Notes: generated by a model not told the origin, from the sequence alone. Shown: positions 47,932 to 56,170, numbered from the stretch's first letter. The stretch: DNA of 64,000 nt from Candidatus Roizmanbacteria bacterium GW2011_GWC1_37_12 (GCA_000991135.1 LBST01000001.1:1-64000), one strand, 5' to 3'. A program made the numbers and translations.

Positions 47932-48738
47932 CTATGACAACAACACCCCTCCGTCAACGACAACCTGCGTGCCGGTCATGTAGGATGACATTTCGCTGGC
48001 TAAGAATAAGACGACTTTGCCGATGTCGTCGGGCTCGCCCATCCTGTGCATGGGAATTTTTCCCATAAAAGCCTCAAGGACTTTTGCCATATCCACTCCT
48101 GCTGGGACCTTCATGCCAGACTGCATTTTTTGCACACCTGGAGTAACAATTCCGCCTGGAGCAACGGCATTGACCCAGATTTTGTGAGGTGCTAACTCCA
48201 GTGCTAAATTTTTTGTGAATCCCCAGACTCCGTGTTTTGAAGCGTCATAATGAGCTAATCCAACCATCGACGGATGAAGAGCGTCGATTGAGGTAATGTT
48301 GATTATTTTTCCGCCTCTACCCTGCTTGATCATCTGCTCTGATGCGTATTTTGAACAAAGAAAAACACCTTTCAAATTGATTGTTAAAACTTTATCAAAA
48401 TCATCCAAGGTCATCTGATGAACAGGAATATTCGGATAGATTCCGGCATTATTCACCAGAATGTCCAGCCCGCCAAACTCTTTAACTACAACGTCGAGCA
48501 TATTTTTCACGTCCGCCTCGCTCGATACGTCTGCTTTCAAGCCTTTAACCTTAAATTCTTTTCCTGTTAGATCGCTAACAGTTTTGTCTATCTCTTCTTG
48601 ATTACGGCCTGTGACCAAAACATTGGCGCCAGCTTCAGCCAGACGATAAACAATTCCATAACCGATGCCGACCGCTCCGGTGACAATCGCCGTCTTTCCT
48701 GTTATATCCAAAAGTTTATTTCCTGGAATCATTTCCAT
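47932..48738 (-). CDS. Short-chain dehydrogenase/reductase
   Basis: A 268-aa classical SDR: the TGAVGIGYGIVYRL cofactor loop at ~18-31 (TGxxxGxG-type), NNAG, the Ser of NITSIDA, YDASK (catalytic Tyr and Lys) and a C-terminal GTQVVVDGG. Oxidoreductase on an unknown alcohol or keto substrate, probably a sugar or fatty-acid derivative. It is convergent with the radical-SAM gene and has a partial copy at 46013. Confidence 0.87.
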   Translation of the reverse strand: MEMIPGNKLLDITGKTAIVTGAVGIGYGIVYRLAEAGANVLVTGRNQEEIDKTVSDLTGKEFKVKGLKADVSSEADVKNMLDVVVKEFGGLDILVNNAGIYPNIPVHQMTLDDFDKVLTINLKGVFLCSKYASEQMIKQGRGGKIINITSIDALHPSMVGLAHYDASKHGVWGFTKNLALELAPHKIWVNAVAPGGIVTPGVQKMQSGMKVPAGVDMAKVLEAFMGKIPMHRMGEPDDIGKVVLFLASEMSSYMTGTQVVVDGGVLLS

Positions 48739-48799
48739 ATTATTTTTTTAGAATTATTAATTTCTAATTTAGTTATAACATATTTTTTCTAAGCAATGA

Positions 48800-48805
48800 T
48801 ATAAT
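48800..48805 (+). promoter_or_regulatory. -10 box of the 48813 gene (leaderless)
   Basis: TATAAT ends 7 nt before the ATG at 48813. Confidence 0.6.
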
Positions 48806-48812
48806 AAAGTTT

Positions 48813-49106
48813 ATGGATGAATCGGTAAAAGTAATTTTGAAAAAATTGGATGATATTGATAGTAGATTAAAAAGTATCGAAAATCCCAAAAATCAGCCTC
48901 ATTCCACCTCCGAGGTGGATGGTGGCGAAAAAAAGGTGGAACGTGACCCGTTGTTTTCAAAAGCTTTAGAAGTGATGGACAAATACGATGAAATATCCTC
49001 AAAACAGTTGTCTGATAGCCTAAAAATCGACGTCAAGCGCACCGAAGTCATCATGGACCAGATGGAAGCTGCGGGAATAGGAACATGCTACACTAAAGAA
49101 ACTTAA
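48813..49106 (+). CDS. Small protein with FtsK-gamma-like winged helix
   Basis: A 97-aa protein. The N-terminal coiled coil is ~3-25, followed by an STSEV peptide encoded by a REP palindrome (48903-48919). Residues ~48-92 (ALEVMDKYDEISSKQLSDSL, KRTEVIMDQMEAAGIG) follow the pattern of the FtsK gamma domain, which binds chromosomal polarity sequences. An FtsK-gamma domain detached from the motor would be unusual; a generic winged helix is the alternative. Confidence 0.5.
   Translation: MDESVKVILKKLDDIDSRLKSIENPKNQPHSTSEVDGGEKKVERDPLFSKALEVMDKYDEISSKQLSDSLKIDVKRTEVIMDQMEAAGIGTCYTKET
48903..48919. repeat. CCACCTCCGAGGTGG palindrome in gene
   Basis: Short palindrome with the CCTCCGAGG core of the RAYT-associated REPs, encoding STSEV. 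Confidence 0.65.
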
Positions 49107-49962
49107 TCTTCTTTTCGAAGTCGTCGGGGTGAAACCAAAGCTGGGAGGATGTAATGATTTCAGTAGTTTTGTGACGATTGATCAATAACAATTGTATTTT
49201 TTTAAAAAATAACTCAAGAATCCGACCAAAATTTAGAATTATGAATTTAGAATTATGAATCAACTTAGAATTTGAAATTTTATTTTTTAATTCTGAATTC
49301 TGAATTCTAGATTCTAAATTCTCTATGGCGTTCGGAAAAAGCTTGAATATCCAACCGTTCGCTACTAAGAACCGTTCGTAAACGTAATCTTTATTAATAA
49401 TCGGCTTCATCTGCAGGACTTCGTGGCCGACAAAAAGAGTTTGCTTGAATTTCGGGACTTTTAGATTGCTTTCATCAAAGAAAAGATTGAGACAGACTTT
49501 ATCCGAGGCTTTTTTTAGCCCTAGAGGTCTTTTCAACCCCATAATAAAAGCTATCATCGTGGCTAAAAATCTTCCGGTGAATAAACGGTTTTTTTTGGTA
49601 ATAATGAATAAATCTATATCATCGTCCAAATCCGCATTCATCATCGAGATTGATCCAGATAGACCGACTAATTTTATTTGCGGAAATAACAAAACGAGCT
49701 TTATATATAATCTAAACCTCCAATTCCTTAATTTCTTTTTTGAATTCGTAATTCGTAATTCGTAATTAATTAATTGTTTAATTGCGGATTTCGGATTACG
49801 GATTATACTATACTGGGGTGGAGTATCTAAAACAGCTTCATACATCGTTTTTAGCGTTTTTTTTGAAATTTTTCTTGGAAAAAAGGTATAAACTTCCTCA
49901 AAGCGCGGAAAGTAGTCAAAAACGGCGAAATATTTGATTATCGAAGCTAGTTTTTTATCCAT
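49093..49962 (-). CDS. Nucleotidyltransferase-domain protein
   Basis: A 289-aa protein. GLSGSISMMNADLDDDIDLF at about 99-118 is a polymerase-beta-type nucleotidyltransferase core (G-S...D-x-D). Two low-complexity inserts encoded by AT-word repeats (~49740-49805 and 49230-49325) interrupt it: one before the core with IIRNPKSAIK, one near the C-terminus with LESRIQNSELKNKI. It overlaps the WecG-family gene by 16 nt, so a role in glycan metabolism is possible. Confidence 0.65.
   Translation of the reverse strand: MDKKLASIIKYFAVFDYFPRFEEVYTFFPRKISKKTLKTMYEAVLDTPPQYSIIRNPKSAIKQLINYELRITNSKKKLRNWRFRLYIKLVLLFPQIKLVGLSGSISMMNADLDDDIDLFIITKKNRLFTGRFLATMIAFIMGLKRPLGLKKASDKVCLNLFFDESNLKVPKFKQTLFVGHEVLQMKPIINKDYVYERFLVANGWIFKLFPNAIENLESRIQNSELKNKISNSKLIHNSKFIILNFGRILELFFKKIQLLLINRHKTTEIITSSQLWFHPDDFEKKIKFL
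49230..49325. repeat. AATTTAGAATTATGA word repeat in gene
   Basis: AT-rich direct and inverted words (GAATTTAGAATTATGAA, TTCTGAATTCTAGATTCTA) translated in frame; closely related to 4220-4325. Confidence 0.6.
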
Positions 49963-50690
49963 TTTTCCTTAAAAACTAGGTATATAAATTTAAGCAGTCT
50001 CAATTGTCTTTTTGATCGCCAAGGTTGGTTTATTAAGCGAAACAACCATTCTAGTCCTAGCTTTTGCATAAATAACGGCGCCCGCCTTACACTATTAGAT
50101 AAATAATTAAAGGCTCCACCCACTCCCATTACCACGGATCCGGACAATTCCTTTCTATGACGCTCTATCCATAATTCCTGGTCAGGCGAACCAAAAGCAA
50201 CAAATGTTAATTGTGGCTTAAAAGAGCGCACTATTGAAAAAATCCTTACCTCTTCATCAAACACAGGATTTTTTACATTTCTTAGACCATAAAGTCCTTT
50301 AAATTTAGCCTTGGGAAATTGTTCATTATAGCAATCGCTAAGTTCAAGTGCTAAATTTGGTTGACCACCAATTAGAAGCACTCTTAAGCGCATACTAGAA
50401 GCCAAATTTATTAAATCTTTCATAAGGTCAACTCCTGTTAATCTTTTTAGGCTTAAATTTAATAAACGGCCCGCCATAACAATCCCCGCTCCATCAATAA
50501 TCTTGATTTGGGCTGTCTCAACAATCTTTTTAAATTTTTGATTCTTTTGAGCAATCACCAAATTCTCCGGGTTAAGAGAGATGATATGAAAAAAACCCTT
50601 AGGAGATGATAGGTACTTTATAATTTTCTCTAGGATATCCTGTTTAGACTGTAATGGAATCGTTATGCCTAATATCTTATTTTTATCCAT
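49947..50690 (-). CDS. WecG/TagA/CpsF-family glycosyltransferase
   Basis: A 247-aa GT26 enzyme: DGAGIVMAGRLLNLSLKRLT (catalytic Asp and acceptor loop), RVLLIGGQPNLALELSDCY, FVAFGSPDQELWIERH and VMGVGGAFNYLSNSVRRAP. Such enzymes transfer ManNAc(A)-type sugars to lipid-linked GlcNAc in surface polymer synthesis. The C-terminal basic helix region probably binds the membrane. Confidence 0.88.
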   Translation of the reverse strand: MDKNKILGITIPLQSKQDILEKIIKYLSSPKGFFHIISLNPENLVIAQKNQKFKKIVETAQIKIIDGAGIVMAGRLLNLSLKRLTGVDLMKDLINLASSMRLRVLLIGGQPNLALELSDCYNEQFPKAKFKGLYGLRNVKNPVFDEEVRIFSIVRSFKPQLTFVAFGSPDQELWIERHRKELSGSVVMGVGGAFNYLSNSVRRAPLFMQKLGLEWLFRLINQPWRSKRQLRLLKFIYLVFKEKWIKN

Positions 50691-50915
50691 ATTTTATCTA
50701 TTTGTTATAGGTTCAATTTTAAATTTTCAATTTTCAATTTTCATTGAATTTTGTTCAAATTATTTTTTGAACGTTTTTATTATTTTAACAAAGTAAAAAT
50801 CTATTTGATATAAAAAATTGTTTTATAACAATAAATTATACTATAAGTTTTATGTTTTAAGATTTATAAAGTTTTTTTAATATTTAATGTTTAATTTTTA
50901 ATATTTCATTAATTA
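50691..50915. other. AT-rich spacer between mreB and the WecG-family gene
   Basis: 225 nt that hold a partial AATTTTCAATTTTCATTG hairpin element (50709-50745) and poly-T stretches, with several TATAAT-like words. No supported gene. Confidence 0.55.
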
Positions 50916-51959
50916 CTATCGGATAGCTTCCTTAAAACTATCCAAATTTTCAATCGCCATTCCGACCCCTCTTATGACACAAAACAACGGATCATCAACG
51001 ACAAAAGATGAAACGCCAGTAAAGTAGGTGATATAACGATCGATATTAGTCAACAGCGAAGTACCACCTGACAAAACTATGCCTTTATCAACGATATCGG
51101 AAGCCAACTCCGGCGGAGTTTGAGACAATACTTCTTTAATGCCTTCAAGAATTAGTTTTAAAGGTTTAGTAATAGCTTCGTTAATCGATATTTCGTCAAC
51201 TTCAAAGATCTTTGGCAATCCTGATTGAAAATCCCGCCCCTTGACCTCCATTTTTCTAACCTCCGAGGTTTTCCCGCTTCGCTCCTCAACCTCGGAGGTT
51301 GATCGAGTCGGTTCGATAAAAGCATTAGCTAGCTTTATTTTTATATCTTCGGCGGTTCTTTCTCCAACAATGATATTGTGATTTTTGCGTAAGTGTTGGA
51401 TAATCGCTTCATCAAGCTTTGTCCCTGCCACTCTGACGGTCTTATAAACCACTAGCTGTCCTAGTGAAATCACCGCCACTTCGGTCGTCCCGCCTCCCAA
51501 ATTAACAATCATGTGACCAGAGGCCTGGGAAATCGGAATTTTGGCGCCGATTGCGGCCGCCAAAGGCTCTTCGATCAAATAAACATTGGAGGCTCCCGCC
51601 TGTTTACAAGCCGCCACCACGGCCCTTTTTTCCACCTGGGAAGAACCGCCTGGAATAGAGATCATTACTTCGGGCCAAAAGACACCTCCTTTTAAGGCTT
51701 TTTTTAAAAAATAGGTGATCATCGCCGAGGTAGTAGTATAGTCGGCAATTACCCCTTCCTTCATCGGCCGGCTGGCAATAATTGACCCCGGTGTCCGACC
51801 AAGCATGTCACGGGCATCGTCGCCAACAGCCAAAATCCTCTTGTCTTCAATAGAATAAGCGACTACGGTTGGCTCATTCAAAACTATTCCCTCGCCTTCA
51901 ACATAAACAAGAGTATTGGCTGTTCCAAGGTCGATTCCTATTTTTTTACGGAAGAACAT
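50916..51959 (-). CDS. mreB: Rod-shape actin homologue MreB
   Basis: A 347-aa actin-fold ATPase that organises cell-wall synthesis. GIDLGTANTLVYVEGEG (phosphate 1, ~7-23), MISIPGGSSQVEKRA, MIVNLGGGTTEVAVIS (phosphate 2) and VLSGGTSLLTNIDRYI (adenosine) are all present. Where other MreBs carry a short loop before MEVKGRD, this one has STSEVEERSGKTSEV, encoded by a double REP palindrome (51258-51300). No mreC or mreD follows. TATACT lies 12 nt before the start. Confidence 0.95.
   Translation of the reverse strand: MFFRKKIGIDLGTANTLVYVEGEGIVLNEPTVVAYSIEDKRILAVGDDARDMLGRTPGSIIASRPMKEGVIADYTTTSAMITYFLKKALKGGVFWPEVMISIPGGSSQVEKRAVVAACKQAGASNVYLIEEPLAAAIGAKIPISQASGHMIVNLGGGTTEVAVISLGQLVVYKTVRVAGTKLDEAIIQHLRKNHNIIVGERTAEDIKIKLANAFIEPTRSTSEVEERSGKTSEVRKMEVKGRDFQSGLPKIFEVDEISINEAITKPLKLILEGIKEVLSQTPPELASDIVDKGIVLSGGTSLLTNIDRYITYFTGVSSFVVDDPLFCVIRGVGMAIENLDSFKEAIR
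51258..51300. repeat. Double AACCTCCGAGGTT element in mreB
   Basis: AACCTCCGAGGTT (51258-51270) and AACCTCGGAGGTT (51288-51300) separated by 17 nt; in frame. Core shared with the REPs around the RAYT gene. Confidence 0.85.
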
Positions 51960-51987
51960 AATATTCTATAGTATAATACAGTTGAAT

Positions 51988-53148
51988 ATGAAATTTCTTT
52001 CTAAGTTTATATTTTTTCTCCTGTTTTTGACGATATTAGTCTCGGTTATCGCTTATGCGCGCGGTTACCGATTTGACTATAAAAATAAATCTTTGAGCTC
52101 AACTGGTATTATTGCTGTCACTTCTTATCCAAAAACCGCCAAAATCTATCTCAACGGCCTCCTTCACGGCGTCACCGATAACAACCTTACTCTTTCTCCA
52201 GGAGACTATCAGATCGATATAAAAAAGGAAGGATTTACCAGCTGGAGTAAAAAAGTCAATCTCAAAGGCGAACTGGTAGTCAATATCGACGCTGTTCTCT
52301 ACCCGGCGAACCCGTCATTATCTCCTCTGACTAATCTGGGCATTGTCAAAGCAGTTCCTTTGGAAGATACTGATAAAATCGTAGTTTTTGCAGAGGAAGG
52401 TGTCTATCTTTTTGAAGCCGCCAGAAGACCTCTATCTTTTTTCCCACCCTTAAAAACCATTGTCAAAAAAGAACTCTTTACAACTCCCATTGATTTCTCA
52501 ACCGTCGAAGTCGAGATTTCGCCAGACCAAAAACAGGCTATCGTTGATAACTATCTTATTTCTCTCGAGGAAGAGAATCAATCCATCCTCGACCTATCAC
52601 TGTCTGCGGAGTCTAAACAAGCGCTTATTACGGCTTGGGAAGAACAAAAACAAGCCAACTTTTTGAAAATTCTCGAAACCTACCCGCCTGAATTTTCTAA
52701 AATCGCCTCTGATTCTTTTAAGGTTATTTCCTTCTCTCCAAATGAAACAAAGGTATTGTATCAATCATTAGACAATGTTAGCCTTTCGCAGATGATCACT
52801 CCGCCCTTGATCGCTACCAATCAAGCCATAGAGACCCGCAGTTTGAAAAAAGGCGGATTTTATATCTACGATAAAAAAGAAGATAAAAATTATTTTATTT
52901 CGAATTTCGAATTTCGAATTTCGAATTTTAATATCCAATGGTATTTTGATTCGCGCCACCTTGTCATTGAAGAGGATAAAAAGATTTCGATTGCCGACTA
53001 CGATAATACCAATCGTCAACCGGTTTACTCCGGTCCTTTCGAGGCTAAATTCTTCACAACTTCTTCTGACGGAAAAATACTAATTCTGGCAAATCTGAAT
53101 CCAGAAGCCAATAAACTCCCTGATCTTTATTTGGTTGGAATTCGCTAA
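51988..53148 (+). CDS. Membrane-anchored PEGA-domain protein
   Basis: A 386-aa protein. The N-terminal anchor is ~7-24. TSYPKTAKIYLNGLLHGVTD (~43-62) and KKEGFTSWSKKVNL define a PEGA domain (~38-105). The rest is a WD/beta-propeller-like beta repeat region. A short direct repeat of AATTTCG (52898-52926) adds SNFEFRISNFNI. PEGA domains occur in surface proteins and may bind wall polymers. It is divergent from mreB with TATAAT 10 nt before the start (51972-51977). Confidence 0.75.
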   Translation: MKFLSKFIFFLLFLTILVSVIAYARGYRFDYKNKSLSSTGIIAVTSYPKTAKIYLNGLLHGVTDNNLTLSPGDYQIDIKKEGFTSWSKKVNLKGELVVNIDAVLYPANPSLSPLTNLGIVKAVPLEDTDKIVVFAEEGVYLFEAARRPLSFFPPLKTIVKKELFTTPIDFSTVEVEISPDQKQAIVDNYLISLEEENQSILDLSLSAESKQALITAWEEQKQANFLKILETYPPEFSKIASDSFKVISFSPNETKVLYQSLDNVSLSQMITPPLIATNQAIETRSLKKGGFYIYDKKEDKNYFISNFEFRISNFNIQWYFDSRHLVIEEDKKISIADYDNTNRQPVYSGPFEAKFFTTSSDGKILILANLNPEANKLPDLYLVGIR

Positions 53149-53257
53149 GACTCAGCGGTAGTATTTTTTATCACACGAGAGTCTCACCACTTCGTGGTCC
53201 CCTCGAAAGTGAAAAAAATCCTCCCGCTTCGTCTTTGGAAAAAAGCGAAGACACCTG

Positions 53258-53307
53258 TTTTTGAGTCAATGACTTAGGGCCCCTTTGGGGTGAAGTCGAC
53301 TCAAAAA
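53258..53307. terminator. Large hairpin between convergent genes
   Basis: TTTTTGAGTC ... GACTCAAAAA outer stem with inner GACTT/AAGTC and GGCCCC/GGGGT pairing. The A/T flanks give a U tract in both directions, so it may end both the PEGA and the sortase transcripts. Confidence 0.65.
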
Positions 53308-53322
53308 TACGGTGTCGAGCTT

Positions 53323-54069
53323 TTACTCTGCAACACGAACGGCAAACACGAGTAAGCGCTTAAGCGTAGTTCCCGGAGGCCAGCAGGTTTGGAGCGTAAG
53401 AAACTCACGATTGGTCTTTCGGGTAAGATACTCAACTTGCGACGGATCAACGACCTGATTGCCAATGATGCGATAGACGTATCTTTGCCCTTTATAAAAA
53501 AGATTGACTTCGTCACCCTTCTCCAGTTTGTAAAGAAGATAAAAAACCGCGTTATAGTTACCGACGTTCCAGAAATAGTCGGTCGAATGGGCAAAAAGGA
53601 AGATGTGTCCACCCTCTCCAGGAAAAGCCGTCCCGAGAGTATGGGCGACGCCTTTTTCCAAAACGTCTAAGTACTCTTTTTCGTTTCCGGCATTAGTATT
53701 AGAAAAAATCTTTGCATTGGCACCAATTTTGGGAACGACAATCGAAAATTCCGGATCGCTCGGAGCTAAAACTTCAACCTGTTTAAAGTTGAAGGCTCTG
53801 GCTAATAATCCTTTGCTTTCGACAGCCGGAGGAGGAATTGTAATTGTATCAGCCACAATATATTGCTTGTTGAGCTTGCTATTAATAAAATATTTAATTT
53901 CTTCACGGACGGGAGAATATAGAGTCTTTCCTATCATAAAAAGCGACGAAAACAGTAAAAAATTCCCAAGCGTCCTAAGCACAAGTACCCTAAAATATTC
54001 ACTTGAAGTGGCCTTATGGATATGATGACGAATTATGTGTTTACGTGAAAGCTTTGTAGCATTCTTCAT
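53323..54069 (-). CDS. Sortase
   Basis: A 248-aa transpeptidase. It has an N-terminal membrane anchor (~35-52) and a sortase barrel at ~95-245: FSIVVPKIGANAKIF, HIFLFAHSTDYFW (catalytic His), LTLQTCWPPGTTLKRLLVFA (TLxTC Cys and downstream Arg). It lacks class-specific landmarks that I can judge; class D/E-like is plausible. Its probable substrate in this window is the LPQSG cohesin protein at 7075-7698. A GC palindrome lies just upstream. Confidence 0.88.
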   Translation of the reverse strand: MKNATKLSRKHIIRHHIHKATSSEYFRVLVLRTLGNFLLFSSLFMIGKTLYSPVREEIKYFINSKLNKQYIVADTITIPPPAVESKGLLARAFNFKQVEVLAPSDPEFSIVVPKIGANAKIFSNTNAGNEKEYLDVLEKGVAHTLGTAFPGEGGHIFLFAHSTDYFWNVGNYNAVFYLLYKLEKGDEVNLFYKGQRYVYRIIGNQVVDPSQVEYLTRKTNREFLTLQTCWPPGTTLKRLLVFAVRVAE

Positions 54070-54095
54070 TTTTGATATTTGATCTTTAATATTTG

Positions 54096-54117
54096 ACCTG
54101 CCTGCCGGCAGGCAGGT
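54096..54117. repeat. ACCTGCCTGCCGGCAGGCAGGT palindrome upstream of the sortase gene
   Basis: Perfect 22-nt palindrome at this position; its 16-nt core is identical to the element inside ychF (3124-3139). Confidence 0.85.
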
Positions 54118-54128
54118 ATTTCTTACTG

Positions 54129-54200
54129 TGTCCTCAGTAAGAATTGAACTTACATCGCAGGTTTAGGAAACCTGTGCTCTGTCCGTTGAGCTATGAGGAC
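54129..54200 (-). tRNA. tRNA-Arg(CCU)
   Basis: Minus-strand cloverleaf: acceptor GTCCTCA/TGAGGAC with discriminator A, anticodon stem CAGGT/ACCTG, loop TTCCTAA giving anticodon CCT (AGG codon), T loop TTCAATT. CCA not encoded. Confidence 0.9.
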
Positions 54201-54248
54201 TGGCCAAAGCTAATATAAAATTTATAAATATTATAACAGTTATAACGC

Positions 54249-54776
54249 TTATTTTTTGCCCTTACGGTAGTCCATTCGCTTTTTAAAAAGATTCTCTCTA
54301 AATCCACCCTCTTTGACGAACTGCTCTTCCATCCATCGGAGTTTTTGATCAAGAAGCTGATTAGTTTGGTTGATAAGACAAATCATGGCATTGGCGGCAG
54401 ATTCGCCCGAAGAAATATAATCTTTATAATTTTTATAACTGTTATAACGGTTATAAACTAGGGCACGCACTTTCCGTGCTTCCGGTGAATCCTTTTCCCA
54501 AAGTTTAAGATTGTGCTGTCGAAGATAATCCTGATAGTCGTTTAGCAATTCTTCTAGCGATCCACGTGCTACTCCAACTAATTTTATTTTGCTTTCAATA
54601 CTTTTTTGAGTATAGCCCTCAGCAATGTTTTGCTTGCCCGATCGGGCAGATTGTTCCATTTGGTCACGAGTCCGTGAATGATAGTCAATATAAAGTTTGA
54701 CAAATTCTACCGTAAAATCATGAATGATCACCGATTGTTTATAAAACGCCAAACTCTTATAACCTTGGCCATCCAT
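54249..54776 (-). CDS. Four-helix bundle protein
   Basis: A 175-aa protein of the four-helix bundle family related to proteins encoded in 23S rRNA intervening sequences: SLAFYKQSVIIHDFTVEFVK, QMEQSARSGKQNIAEGYTQK and SLEELLNDYQDYLRQ are typical. The long version carries a C-terminal extension with EESFVKEGGF-like residues. The start at 54776 is chosen because upstream residues would come from AT-rich repeats. Role unknown; it is present at single loci in many CPR genomes (from memory). Confidence 0.75.
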   Translation of the reverse strand: MDGQGYKSLAFYKQSVIIHDFTVEFVKLYIDYHSRTRDQMEQSARSGKQNIAEGYTQKSIESKIKLVGVARGSLEELLNDYQDYLRQHNLKLWEKDSPEARKVRALVYNRYNSYKNYKDYISSGESAANAMICLINQTNQLLDQKLRWMEEQFVKEGGFRENLFKKRMDYRKGKK

Positions 54777-54839
54777 AAGTGTTATAATAATTATAATTTT
54801 TATAATCTTTATAAAGATTATAATGTTTTTGTAAACCAT

Positions 54840-55541
54840 ATGTTCATCGTCATCGAAGGAATTGATGGGGCCGGGTGCGAGACGCAGGCAAAAAACCTTT
54901 CCGAGCTTCTTGGTCATTCTGGCAAGCGACCGAGTGATAGCGAGGGAGCGCGTCCAGAATCTGCAAACAACGATTCTGGAGTCGTCGCTCCGCTCCTCCC
55001 CAGAATGACGAATGTTAGCCTGATTAAATACCCTGACTACGACAGAAACGTCGGTAAATTAATCAAAGAATTCCTCTATCAAAACAAGGATTTGACAGCC
55101 GAACAGCAATTTCTCCTCTACACAATGCAGTTTATCATGGACAGCCAAATGATTGCTGAAAAAAGAAAAAACGAAATTGTCATTGCTGATCGTTATTTTA
55201 CCACTACTCTCTGTTATCAGACTCTTGAAGGCGTTGACATGAAAATGGCCTTGGATTATGCTAAAAACTTTAAAATAGAAATCCCTGATATGGTTTTTTA
55301 TCTAAACGTCGACCCAGATATAGCAATCCAAAGAAAGGGCGGCGAAGACAAAGAGAAAAACCGCCGGGAAAAAGACTTTGAGTTTATAAGACGTACACAC
55401 AAACAGTATGACTATCTCGTGAAAAACCAGGTTTGGACGAAGTGGATTAATATTGATGGAAATAAATGTATTGAAGAGATTACAAAAGACATTTATAATA
55501 AAATAATAAATAACAAATTTTTGAATATTTATTATTGGTAA
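54840..55541 (+). CDS. tmk: Thymidylate kinase with a repeat-derived insert
   Basis: A 233-aa dTMP kinase. MFIVIEGIDGAGCETQ begins the P-loop, ADRYFTTTLCYQ holds the DR(Y) substrate motif, and RKGGEDKEKN forms part of the lid. Two oddities: the Walker A Lys is replaced by Cys (GAGCETQ), and residues ~25-57 are an insert encoded by a 97-nt CATTCTGG element (54913-55009), placed right after the P-loop helix. Catalytic competence is uncertain. The following gene is ndk, the next step to dTTP. Confidence 0.82.
   Translation: MFIVIEGIDGAGCETQAKNLSELLGHSGKRPSDSEGARPESANNDSGVVAPLLPRMTNVSLIKYPDYDRNVGKLIKEFLYQNKDLTAEQQFLLYTMQFIMDSQMIAEKRKNEIVIADRYFTTTLCYQTLEGVDMKMALDYAKNFKIEIPDMVFYLNVDPDIAIQRKGGEDKEKNRREKDFEFIRRTHKQYDYLVKNQVWTKWINIDGNKCIEEITKDIYNKIINNKFLNIYYW
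54913..55009. repeat. CATTCTGG/CCAGAAT element in tmk
   Basis: 97-nt element: GTCATTCTGG...CCAGAATC then GATTCTGG...CCAGAATGAC, forming two hairpins, in frame in tmk. Same family as 31058, 56171 and 58770. Confidence 0.85.
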
Positions 55542-55587
55542 TTTGTTATTCAATTGTTATTTGTGTTTTGTTATTTGGTATTTACTT

Positions 55588-56166
55588 ATGGAGCGAACTT
55601 TGATCATAATAAAGCCTGACGCCGTCAAGCGTGGCTTGATTGGTAAAGTCATTGAAACTTTTGAAAACGTCGGACTCAAACTAATGGCCGCCAAGATGCT
55701 CCGACCAAGTTCCGACGTCATTAAAAATCATTACCCTGGAACACCTGTTTGGATAAAGGAAATGGGAGAAAAAACCATTGCTTCTTTTAAACAAAGTGGA
55801 GGAAATGTCAAAGAAAAAATGGGCACAGACGACCCACAGAAACTAGGCCAGTTTGTTTATGACCGGCTAGTCAAATACTGGATGGAAGGACCAATTATCG
55901 TTATGATATGGAGTGGACCAGATGCCATTCAGATCGCCAGAAAACTAAGAGGTCATACTATCCCATTACTATCTCAAACTGGCACACTGCATTCTGACTA
56001 TTCTTTTGATTCCTCTACTCTGTCTTCGAGTCTAGACCGCGTCGTCAAAACTTTTGTTCACGCGTCGGGCAGTAAAGAAGAAGCCGAGAGAGAGATCAAA
56101 TACTGGTTCCCAAAAATGGAATTTAAAAATTATGAAAGAGAAGTTGATTCTTTGTATTTAGTATAA
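55588..56166 (+). CDS. ndk: Nucleoside diphosphate kinase, long form
   Basis: A 192-aa NDK: TLIIIKPDAVKRGLIGKVIE, then IIVMIWSGPDAIQIARKLRG and FVHASGSKEEAEREIKYWF with the phosphorylated His. About 40 residues longer than the usual ~150 aa; the extra lies between the first helices (VKEKMGTDDPQKLGQFVYDR) and after TIPLLSQTG. The start at 55588 is the ATG before the conserved MERTLIIIKPD. Tandem with a second, diverged ndk. Confidence 0.88.
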   Translation: MERTLIIIKPDAVKRGLIGKVIETFENVGLKLMAAKMLRPSSDVIKNHYPGTPVWIKEMGEKTIASFKQSGGNVKEKMGTDDPQKLGQFVYDRLVKYWMEGPIIVMIWSGPDAIQIARKLRGHTIPLLSQTGTLHSDYSFDSSTLSSSLDRVVKTFVHASGSKEEAEREIKYWFPKMEFKNYEREVDSLYLV

Positions 56167-56170
56167 CAAC

